This document shows, piece after piece, positions 1 to 6,569 of a stretch of DNA of 17,918 nucleotides. The DNA comes from an uncultured Bacillota bacterium. GTDB lineage: Bacteria > Bacillota > Sulfobacillia > UBA995 > UBA9673. The DNA lies in the NCBI GenBank assembly GCA_937863905.1, contig CALMHV010000287.1, positions 1-17,918 on the forward strand. The letters are read 5' to 3'. The position numbers and the translations under genes were made by a program. Within the stretch, counting starts at the first letter, position 1. Every line of letters starts with the position of its first letter. Below the pieces are notes generated by a model. That model ran no database searches, was not told the DNA's origin, and saw only the letters and a program-made list of their open reading frames with translations.

Positions 1-35
1 CCGACGGACTCGCGCCCGACCGACGGGCCCGCGCC

Positions 36-353
36 CTACCCGCTATCCAGCGGGTCGGCAAAGGAAGTCAAGGCGCTTCGCACGTGCGTGCCCTCGAGCC
101 CGCCGAGCTTCCCGGTCAAGGCCCCGAGGCGGTCTGTGTCGCCGTCCACAATCAGGGCGATGACCGATACGCCCCGCTCCCGGTAGGGAATGCCCAGGCG
201 CCCGACGATGAGATCCCCGTCCTCGGAAAGGATCTCCTGGACCTTGCGGGCCTGAGTCCCCCGGTCGGTAACCACGATGCCGACGACCCCGATGCGTCGC
301 CTCCGGTCCACCAGCTCCGGGGAAGCCGTCTTCGGTTCCATCCCACCGGCCAT
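36..353 (-). CDS. TM1266-type iron-only hydrogenase system putative regulator
   Basis: A small protein of about 105 residues. Its core, from RIGVVGIVV through GRLGIPYRERGVSVIALIVDG to ALTGKLG and VRSALTSF, matches my memory of the TM1266 family, a small ferredoxin-like/ACT-like fold named putative iron-only hydrogenase system regulator and often found beside [FeFe]-hydrogenase or maturase genes. The mechanism is unknown to me; I see no DNA-binding helix-turn-helix and no cysteines. I chose the ATG at 353 because AGGAG lies about 10 bases upstream. An in-frame GTG at 362 would add three residues but sits almost on that ribosome site. The gene is the last one of the hydrogenase series here and is separated from hndD by 284 bases holding a structured leader and terminator, so it may be expressed by controlled read-through. 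Family assignment is confident, function is not. Confidence 0.85.
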   Translation of the reverse strand: MAGGMEPKTASPELVDRRRRIGVVGIVVTDRGTQARKVQEILSEDGDLIVGRLGIPYRERGVSVIALIVDGDTDRLGALTGKLGGLEGTHVRSALTSFADPLDSG

Positions 354-420
354 CGACGTCACGCTCCTCGTCCGACGAAAGCCCTGAGTCGGCCGGGACC
401 AGCCGCGAGCGGGGAACCCC

Positions 421-458
421 GAAACGAAGAGGGCCCTCTCACTAGGGAGAGGGCCCTC
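421..458 (-). terminator. terminator hairpin before the TM1266-type gene
   Basis: A perfect 12-bp inverted repeat joins 447-458 to 429-440 with a six-base loop at 441-446. On the minus strand it is followed by a modest T-rich stretch, TTCGTTTC. Because the T tract is interrupted, termination may be partial. It ends the hndA-hndC-hndD unit and lies about 70 bases before the regulator start. The plus-strand side has no T tract, so it is oriented for leftward transcription. Confidence 0.7.
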
Positions 459-600
459 CAGATGTGGCGGCGGGCGGCGAGCCGTCCTTGCCTCTCCCCC
501 GGCTTCAGCTTGGACCCCTCGCCGTCGCGGCTTTCGCCGCCTCGACCGGACCCAAGCCTGACCTCAGGACTAGTCTTAGTTATCAGGCTCGCTACGAAAC
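429..600 (-). promoter_or_regulatory. structured leader, candidate transcription attenuator
   Basis: The interval between hndD and the TM1266-type gene folds well as minus-strand RNA. A 10-bp helix (with two G-U pairs) joins 557-548 to 517-508. It encloses a stem of 540-536 with 531-527 capped by a GAAA tetraloop, plus GTC/GAC at 546-544 and 526-524. An alternative 7-bp helix pairs 589-583 with 561-555, which would break the first helix. GGGAGAGG at 498-491 is perfectly complementary to 452-445, inside the 5' arm of the terminator, so it could act as an antiterminator. A short frame (ATG at 603, M-V-S-stop) with AAGGAG four bases upstream precedes the structure. I found no match to T-box, SAM, cobalamin or c-di-GMP riboswitch motifs by eye. 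The structure is seen; the regulatory role is inferred. Confidence 0.45.
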
Positions 601-637
601 CATCTTACTCCTTGCCCTCCGAGCCGGCAAGTGTCCC

Positions 638-2353
638 CTACACCTTCTCGCGCGCCGTGTAGTGCGTGTGAAGGAGTTCGTGGGACTTGTGCCCGAGCGG
701 CTGGCCGAGAAACTCGGCGTAGATCTGGGTGATGGCCGGGTTCTCGTGCGACTTCCGGAGCGGCATACGCTTGTCTTCGCGATAGATGGCGTCGATGCGC
801 TGCTCGCGCACGGCGTTCGTCGTCTTGATCGGCTGGCCGCCGCCTCCGATGCACCCGCCGGGGCAAGCCATGATCTCAACGAAGTGGTAGGTCTTCTCGC
901 CGCGCTTGATGCGCTCCAGCAACTCCTTCGCGTTGCCCAGCCCGTGGGCCACGGCCACGTTGATCTTCGTCCCGTCAAGGTCGATGGTGGCTTCTTTGAT
1001 CTTGGTCATACCCCGGACGGCTACGAAATCGAGATTCTTCAGTTCCTTCTTCGTTACCAGTTCGTACGCCGTCCGCAGGGCCGCCTCCATGACGCCGCCG
1101 GTGGCGCCGAAGATGGCCGCCGCTCCGGTGGACCGGCCTAGCGGATCGTCGAACTCCTCGTCGGCCAGACGGCCCCAGTCCACGCCGGATTCGCGGAACA
1201 TGCGGCCGAGCTCCCGGGAGGTGAGGACGACATCCACGTCGCGGTACCCGCTCGCGTTCATCTCGGGACGGGCGGCCTCGAACTTCTTCGCCGTGCAGGG
1301 CATGATCGACACGACGAAGATGCTGGCCGGGTCGATGCCCGCCTTCTTGGCGTAGTAGGTCTTGGCCAGGGCCCCGAACATCTGCTGCGGCGACTTGCAC
1401 GTGGAGAGGTTGGGCAGCAGCTCAGGGTAGAAGTGCTCGATGAACTTGATCCAGCCCGGGCTGCACGAGGTGATGACGGGGAGCGTACCCCCGGTCGTGA
1501 GCCGCTGGATGAGTTCGGAGCCCTCCTCCATGATGGTCAGGTCGGCGGTGAAGTCGGTGTCGAACACGCGGTCGAAACCGAGACGCCGCAGAGCGGCGAC
1601 CATCTTGCCGGTGACCAACGTCCCGGGCGGCAGGCCGGCCTCCTCGCCCAGAGTCGCCCGGATGGCCGGCGCCGTCTGCACGACAACGTGGGTCTTCGGG
1701 TCGGCCAGGGCCGCCCAGACCTTGTCGGTGTCGTCGTGCTCGGTTATGGCGCCGACCGGGCAGGCGTGTACGCACTGCCCACAGAGGGAGCAGGCAATGT
1801 CCAGCAGAGGCTTGTCGTAGGCCGGGACGACGACGGTCTCGTGCCCGCGGTAGGCGGGGAAGAGGGCGCCGACGGCCTGGACTTCGTTACACGTGTAGAC
1901 GCACCGCCGGCAGACCACGCACTTGGCGGGGTCGCGGACGAGGGAAGGCGTGGATTCGTCCTTGGGGTGCTTCTTCTCGATATGGGTGAAGCGCACGTCC
2001 CGCACGCCAAGCTCCTCGGCGAGGGCCTGGAGTTCGCAGCGCCGGTTGCGCGCGCAGCCCAGGCAGTCCTTCGGGTGCCTGGAGAGCATGAGTTCGACGA
2101 TGACGCGCCGGGCTTCCCTGACGGCCGCCGTGTTCGTCCGGACGACCATGCCCTCGGCCACCGGGAACGCACAGGCCGCCTGGAGAGTGCGGGACTTCTC
2201 GACCTCGACCACGCACACGCGGCAGACGCCCTTGACGTCCTGGTCAGGATGATGGCATAGGGTCGGGATGCGGACCCCTGCCTTCTCGGCCGCGGCGAGG
2301 ACGGTGGTGCCGGCCGGGACTTCGACCGGGAGGTTGTTGATGGTCAGTTTCAC
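638..2353 (-). CDS. hndD: [FeFe]-hydrogenase catalytic subunit, copy 1 (HndD/HydA type)
   Basis: The 571-residue catalytic subunit reversibly reduces protons to H2, probably in the cytoplasm as part of an NAD(P)-linked complex. Domains in order: N-terminal [2Fe-2S] (C33, C44, C47, C61); His-ligated [4Fe-4S] (H93, C97, C100, C106); two ferredoxin-type [4Fe-4S] clusters (C145/148/151/155 and C188/191/194/198); then the H-cluster domain. Its signatures are TSCSPGW at 295-301, MPCTAKKFE at 351-359 (C353) and EIMACPGGCIGG at 493-504 (C497, C501). The last residue before the L1 proline is Ser298, not the Cys of the clostridial enzyme CpI. The small C-terminal domain of the family follows to the end. 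I chose the GTG at 2353: it is four bases after the hndC stop and has a G-rich ribosome site. A longer frame to 2440 would give an implausible Arg-rich extension. Strongly similar to the second copy at 4779-6530. Confidence 0.93.
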   Translation of the reverse strand: MKLTINNLPVEVPAGTTVLAAAEKAGVRIPTLCHHPDQDVKGVCRVCVVEVEKSRTLQAACAFPVAEGMVVRTNTAAVREARRVIVELMLSRHPKDCLGCARNRRCELQALAEELGVRDVRFTHIEKKHPKDESTPSLVRDPAKCVVCRRCVYTCNEVQAVGALFPAYRGHETVVVPAYDKPLLDIACSLCGQCVHACPVGAITEHDDTDKVWAALADPKTHVVVQTAPAIRATLGEEAGLPPGTLVTGKMVAALRRLGFDRVFDTDFTADLTIMEEGSELIQRLTTGGTLPVITSCSPGWIKFIEHFYPELLPNLSTCKSPQQMFGALAKTYYAKKAGIDPASIFVVSIMPCTAKKFEAARPEMNASGYRDVDVVLTSRELGRMFRESGVDWGRLADEEFDDPLGRSTGAAAIFGATGGVMEAALRTAYELVTKKELKNLDFVAVRGMTKIKEATIDLDGTKINVAVAHGLGNAKELLERIKRGEKTYHFVEIMACPGGCIGGGGQPIKTTNAVREQRIDAIYREDKRMPLRKSHENPAITQIYAEFLGQPLGHKSHELLHTHYTAREKV

Positions 2354-2357
2354 GGCC

Positions 2358-4046
2358 TCACGCCCCCTTTCCGGCCGCCGACAGGGCCTTCGCCGGCGTG
2401 GCCAGGCCACGGCAGGTACCCGTCGGGCAGCGTTTCTCATTTATGTGCTGGTCGTACTCGTCGCGGAAGTACTGCAGCGTGGAGAGGAGCGGGACCGGCG
2501 CCGCCTGGCCGAGCGGGCACAAACTGGCCAAGGCCATCGTCCGGGCCAGGGCGTGCACGGTCTGCAGGTCCTGTGGGGTCGCCTTGCCCTTGGTCGCGTT
2601 CTCCACGAACTCGTGGAGCCGGAAAGTGCCCTCGCGGCACGGGACGCACTTGCCGCACGACTCGTGCATGAAGAACCGGGCGAACACCCGGGCGATGTCC
2701 ACGATGCAGTGCGTGTCGTCCATGATGAGCAGGGCCCCGGAACCCAGGGCCGCGCCGGCCTTGGCGAGTTCATCGTAGTCCATCGGCACATCCAGCAGGG
2801 CCGCCGGCAGGCAGCCCCCGGAAGTGCCGCCGCTCTGCGCCATCTTGAAGGAGCGGCCGTTCGGCACGCCGCCTCCGATACCGAAGATAATCTCGCGCAG
2901 GGTGATGCCCATCGGGACTTCGATGAGGCCCTCGTTGACGATGTCGCCGGTGAGCGTGAAGACCTTGGTGCCGGGGGAGCGCTCCGTGCCGAAGCCCCGG
3001 TACCACTTCGCGCCGTTGGCGATGATCTGAGCGACACTGGCCAGAGTCTCAACGTTGTTGATGGCCGTGGGCTTGCCAAACAGGCCGGAGTCGGTCGGGT
3101 ACGGCGGCTTGAGTCGCGGCTCGCCGCGCCCGCCCTCGAGCGATTCAAACAGGGCCGTCTCTTCGCCGCAAATGTAGGCGCCGGCGCCGGTCCGGATCTC
3201 GATGTCGAAGTCGAACTTCGACCCGAAAATCCCCCGGCCCAGGAGCTTCATCTCCTTCGCCCGGTTGATGGCCTTTTGGAGCCTGTCGATGGACAGCCCG
3301 TACTCGCCGCGGATGTACACGTAGCCCTGGGTCGCGCCGATAGCGTAGGCGGCCAAGGCCATGCCTTCGATGATGGCGTGCGGGTCGCCCTCGAGGATGA
3401 GCCGGTCCTTAAAGGTTCCGGGCTCGCCCTCGTCGGCGTTGCAGACGATGTACTTCGTGTCTCCCTTGGCCTTGGCGGCGAACTCCCATTTCAGGCCGGC
3501 CGGGAAGCCGGCGCCGCCGCGACCGCGGAGACCGGAAGCTTTGACCTCCTCGACCACGGCCGCCGGCGTCATCGCCGTGATGGCCTTGCCAAGGGCCTCG
3601 TAGCCGCCATTGGCGATGTACTCCTCGATGGACTCGGGGTCGATGATGCCGCAGTTGCGCAGGACGATGCGCACCTGGCCCCGGAAGAAGTTCATCTCGG
3701 GCACGGTCTGGAAAGCCTTGGGACCCGCGGAGACCGCGGCGCCCGCCGCCGGGACCTCTTCCCGGTACAGCAGCCGGTCGAGCCGTCTGCCCTTGAGAAG
3801 GTGTTCCTCTACCAGTTCCGGAACGTCGTCCGGTGTCACACGGCAGTAGAGGACGCCTTCAGGATAGACGACCACGGTCGGTCCCTGCTCGCAAAGACCG
3901 AAACAGCCGGTCTCGACGACCTTGATCTCGTCGGCGAGGCCGCGACGTTCTACCTCCCGGACCAGCCTGTCCTGGACCGCCTTGTTCGACTTCAGCGAAC
4001 AGTTGGTGCCAGCGCAGACCAGCACGTGCGCGCGGAACAGCCTCAT
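2358..4046 (-). CDS. hndC: NAD(P)H-binding flavoprotein subunit of hydrogenase, copy 1 (HndC/NuoF-like)
   Basis: A 562-residue diaphorase subunit that should carry FMN and the NAD(P)H site and pass electrons toward HndD. It begins with a thioredoxin-like [2Fe-2S] domain (C11, C16, C48, C52), continues with the NuoF FMN/NADH fold (GRGGAGFPAG from about 175, CNADEGEPGTF at 202-212, CGEETAL at 293-299), an SLBB-like segment, and a [4Fe-4S] site SCGKCVPCR at 463-471 with C510. Family members usually continue with a C-terminal 2x[4Fe-4S] ferredoxin domain. Here the protein stops about 17 residues after RCPTGTC (C540, C545) in a short Ala/Gly/Lys tail, and the next gene starts four bases later, so the domain is absent rather than frameshifted. 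The ATG at 4046 follows AAGGAGG by seven bases; the TTG at 4052 is less likely. Confidence 0.92.
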   Translation of the reverse strand: MRLFRAHVLVCAGTNCSLKSNKAVQDRLVREVERRGLADEIKVVETGCFGLCEQGPTVVVYPEGVLYCRVTPDDVPELVEEHLLKGRRLDRLLYREEVPAAGAAVSAGPKAFQTVPEMNFFRGQVRIVLRNCGIIDPESIEEYIANGGYEALGKAITAMTPAAVVEEVKASGLRGRGGAGFPAGLKWEFAAKAKGDTKYIVCNADEGEPGTFKDRLILEGDPHAIIEGMALAAYAIGATQGYVYIRGEYGLSIDRLQKAINRAKEMKLLGRGIFGSKFDFDIEIRTGAGAYICGEETALFESLEGGRGEPRLKPPYPTDSGLFGKPTAINNVETLASVAQIIANGAKWYRGFGTERSPGTKVFTLTGDIVNEGLIEVPMGITLREIIFGIGGGVPNGRSFKMAQSGGTSGGCLPAALLDVPMDYDELAKAGAALGSGALLIMDDTHCIVDIARVFARFFMHESCGKCVPCREGTFRLHEFVENATKGKATPQDLQTVHALARTMALASLCPLGQAAPVPLLSTLQYFRDEYDQHINEKRCPTGTCRGLATPAKALSAAGKGA

Positions 4047-4065
4047 GGTCAACCCTCCTTATCCT

Positions 4066-4542
4066 CTACCTGTACTCCTGGAGAACGGCGATGACCGTCT
4101 CCGGGGTGAGGTTGCCGTAGACCCGGTCTTCAACCATGACGGCGGGGGCGACCCCGCAGACGCCGAGGCAGCTCACCATCTCGAGAGTGAACCGGCCGTC
4201 GGGCGTCGTTTCCCCGAAGGGGACGCCGAGTTCGCGTTCGATGGCCGCGATGACCTCCGGGGCGCCCTGCACGTGGCAGGGGGCGCTCTCGCACACCCGC
4301 ACCACGTACTTGCCCTTCGGTGTGGTGTAGAAGAGCGAGTAGAACGTAGCCACACCATAGACCCGGCTCAGAGAGAGCCCGAGTCCGAGGGCCACTCTCT
4401 TCAGAGCCTCCTCCGGCAGGTAGCCGACGAGGTCCTGGACTTCCTTAAGAACCGGCAGGAGCGCTCCCTCGCGGCTGGCGTGCCGGGCAACGATCTTGTC
4501 GACACGGTCCACGTCGATAGCCTGCTTCTCTTGCTTAGCCAT
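4066..4542 (-). CDS. hndA: [2Fe-2S] NuoE-like hydrogenase subunit, copy 1 (HndA)
   Basis: A 158-residue thioredoxin-fold [2Fe-2S] subunit, the equivalent of complex I NuoE, which relays electrons between the flavoprotein and other clusters. The helical N-terminal part (to about residue 65) leads to YGVATFYSLF and then the cluster ligands C84 and C89 (CESAPC) and C125 and C129 (CLGVC), the standard C-x4-C and C-x3-C spacing. Length is normal. The ATG at 4542 is preceded by a near-perfect ribosome site, AAGGAGGTG at 4556-4548. It is the first gene of the compact hndA-hndC-hndD unit, and the hndC ATG begins 19 bases after its stop. It lies directly after a strong terminator, and I see no convincing promoter in the roughly 70 bases between, so this unit may depend on read-through or on a promoter I cannot recognise. 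Confidence 0.93.
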   Translation of the reverse strand: MAKQEKQAIDVDRVDKIVARHASREGALLPVLKEVQDLVGYLPEEALKRVALGLGLSLSRVYGVATFYSLFYTTPKGKYVVRVCESAPCHVQGAPEVIAAIERELGVPFGETTPDGRFTLEMVSCLGVCGVAPAVMVEDRVYGNLTPETVIAVLQEYR

Positions 4543-4614
4543 CCTCTCACCTCCTTGATCTACCGAGACCGCGGTTGCCGAAGCAAGCGGGCCGGCGGCG
4601 ACCGGCCCCCCGAC

Positions 4615-4653
4615 AAAAAAGCGAAGGGACCGGTCCGGAAGACCGCCGGCCCC
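4615..4653 (-). terminator. intrinsic terminator between the two hydrogenase sets
   Basis: On the minus strand, GGGGCCGG (4653-4646) pairs with CCGGTCCC (4633-4626) around a 12-base loop (one G-T pair), and TTCGC then leads to a run of six T at 4620-4615. It lies 125 bases after the hndD copy 2 stop. A second hairpin without a T run (arms 4589-4595 and 4602-4608) follows immediately. Another (arms 4745-4754 and 4761-4771, one bulge) sits just after the hndD stop and may protect the 3' end of the message. Confidence 0.8.
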
Positions 4654-4778
4654 CTCGCGGGCGGACTTTCAGTTCCTGGGAGCTTCTGTTCAGTTGGCGC
4701 TGGCTTTCCTCCGGCCAGGCTCTCGCTGGTCTTGTGCCAGCTTGGCCTGACCGGGACCAGCCGGTCCAGGCGACCGCT

Positions 4779-6530
4779 CTAGTCGGCCGCCTTCTCCTTC
4801 CGGATTCTGTACCGGCCCCGCGGCGTGTACTTCGTGTGCAGGAGTTCGTGTGACTTGTGCCCTAGAGGCTGGCCCAGGAACTCCTTGTAGATGGCCGTGA
4901 TGGCCGGGTTCTCGTGCGATTTCCGAATGGCCAGCCGCTCGTCGGCGGTGTAGGTGCCGTCGATGCGCTTCTGGCGGATAGCCGTGTTGGTCGGGATGGG
5001 CTGCCCGCCGCCGCCGATGCAGCCGCCGGGGCAACACATGACCTCGATGAAAGCCCAGCCGTTCGGGTTGCCCGCGCGGACCATGTCCAGGACCTTCCGC
5101 GCGTTCGACAGGCTGTGGGACACGGCGACCTTGACCTTGGTCCCCTTCAGGTCGACCTCGGCCTCCTTGACCCCCGCGAGGCCGCGGCAGAACTTGAAGT
5201 TGACGTCCTTCAGCGGCTCCTTGGTGACAACCTCGTAGACGGTCCGCAGGGCGGCCTCGCACACACCGCCGGTAGCGCCGAAGATGACGGCCGCGCCGGT
5301 CGTCAGACCCATCGGCGGGTCGTACTCCTCCTCGGGTAGCTTGTCGAGGACGATCCCGGCCTCCTTCATCATGCGACCGAGTTCGCGGGTCGTCAAGACG
5401 ACGTCGACGTCCTGGTAGCCGCTGTCGCGCATCTCAGGACGCTCGCACTCGAACTTCTTGGCCGTGCAGGGCATGATCGACACGGAGAAGATGCTCGCCG
5501 GGTCGATGCCCTTCTTCTCGGCGTAGAAGGTCTTGGCCAAGGCGCCGAACATCTGCTGCGGCGACTTGCAGGTGGACAGGTTCGGCAGAAGGTCCGGGTA
5601 GAAGTGCTCGATGAACTTGATCCACCCGGGGCTGCACGAGGTGATCATCGGGAGGACCCCACCCTTGGTGAGGCGCTCGATGAGTTCCGTGCCCTCCTCC
5701 AGGATGGTCAGGTCGGCGGTGAAGTCGGTGTCCATGACGCCGTCGAACCCGAGACGGCGCAGGCCGGCCACCATTTGGCCGGTCACGACCTCACCGGGCT
5801 CTCCGCCCTGCGTCTCACCGAGGGCCACGCGCACCGCCGGGGCGGTCTGGACGACCACGTGCTTTCCGGGGTCGGACAGGGCGGCCCAGGTCTTGGCGAT
5901 GCCGTCCTTCTCGTAGAGCGCGCCCACCGGGCAGACGAGAATGCACTGGCCGCAGTTGACGCAGACGCTGTCGGCCAGCAACTCGCCGAAGGCCGGGGCG
6001 ATGACCGTGTTGAAGCCACGGTTAATCGGGCCGATGGCCTGCACGCCCTGCACCTTCTCGCAGACGCTGACGCAGCGCCGGCAGAGGATGCACTTGTTCG
6101 GGTCGCGCACGATCGAGTGGCTCGAGACATCGGGCGTCCACTCGTTCCGGGCGCCCTCGAACCGGTTCCCCCGGATGTTCAGGGATTCGGCCAGAGCCTG
6201 CAGTTCGCAGTTCAGGTTGCGGACGCAGCTCGGGCAATTGTCCGGGTGGTTGGACAGAATCAGCTCCACCGTGGTCTTCCGGGCTGTCCTTACGGCCGGG
6301 GTGTTGGTGAGGACCTTCATACCCTCGGCGACGGGAGCCACGCACGCGGCCTGGAGGGCCTTGGCCCCGACATCGACCACGCAAACCCGGCAGGCCCCGA
6401 CCTCGTGGATTCCTTCAAGGTAGCACAGGGTCGGGATGTTGATCCCGGCCTTCTCCGCGGCCTTGAGGACGGTGGACCCGGCTTCAACCTCTACCGGGAC
6501 TCCATCGACGGTCAGCTTGACCGTAGCCAT
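4779..6530 (-). CDS. hndD: [FeFe]-hydrogenase catalytic subunit, copy 2 (HndD/HydA type)
   Basis: A 583-residue paralogue of the subunit at 638-2353 with the same layout: [2Fe-2S] (C36, C47, C50, C63); His-ligated [4Fe-4S] (H95, C99, C102, C108); ferredoxin clusters (C147/150/153/157 and C190/193/196/200); H-cluster domain with TSCSPGW at 297-303, MPCTAKKFE at 353-361 (C355) and EVMCCPGGCIGG at 496-507 (C500, C504). Ser300 replaces the cluster-binding Cys of CpI, as in copy 1. An extra Cys499 stands where Ala is usual in the L3 motif. The C-terminal tail is basic (RGRYRIRKEK). The ATG at 6530 follows GGAG by about 10 bases; a GTG at 6539 would lie too close to that site. It is 39 bases after the fused hndC stop and closes the long operon before the terminator at 4.63 kb. 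Its flavoprotein partner is the fused HndC upstream. Confidence 0.93.
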   Translation of the reverse strand: MATVKLTVDGVPVEVEAGSTVLKAAEKAGINIPTLCYLEGIHEVGACRVCVVDVGAKALQAACVAPVAEGMKVLTNTPAVRTARKTTVELILSNHPDNCPSCVRNLNCELQALAESLNIRGNRFEGARNEWTPDVSSHSIVRDPNKCILCRRCVSVCEKVQGVQAIGPINRGFNTVIAPAFGELLADSVCVNCGQCILVCPVGALYEKDGIAKTWAALSDPGKHVVVQTAPAVRVALGETQGGEPGEVVTGQMVAGLRRLGFDGVMDTDFTADLTILEEGTELIERLTKGGVLPMITSCSPGWIKFIEHFYPDLLPNLSTCKSPQQMFGALAKTFYAEKKGIDPASIFSVSIMPCTAKKFECERPEMRDSGYQDVDVVLTTRELGRMMKEAGIVLDKLPEEEYDPPMGLTTGAAVIFGATGGVCEAALRTVYEVVTKEPLKDVNFKFCRGLAGVKEAEVDLKGTKVKVAVSHSLSNARKVLDMVRAGNPNGWAFIEVMCCPGGCIGGGGQPIPTNTAIRQKRIDGTYTADERLAIRKSHENPAITAIYKEFLGQPLGHKSHELLHTKYTPRGRYRIRKEKAAD

Positions 6531-6569
6531 GTGTGTCACACTCCGTTCGGTTACGTCTCCCTCGCGGGG

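Noticed and set aside
459..600. T-box, SAM, cobalamin or c-di-GMP riboswitch in the TM1266 leader
   Set aside because: None of the conserved core sequences I know for these classes is present; only generic structure supports a leader element.
84..662. plus-strand frame covering the TM1266-type gene and the leader
   Set aside because: No ribosome site or domain; it runs through a terminator hairpin and two minus-strand genes.
2268..4094. 608-residue plus-strand open frame opposite hndC copy 1
   Set aside because: Shadow of a high-GC gene: the minus strand encodes a clear HndC with all motifs, while the plus product has no recognisable domain.
4543..4614. promoter for hndA copy 1 (TTGCTT, 18 bases, TAGATC)
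   Set aside because: The implied start would fall in the ribosome site, giving a message without a usable Shine-Dalgarno sequence.
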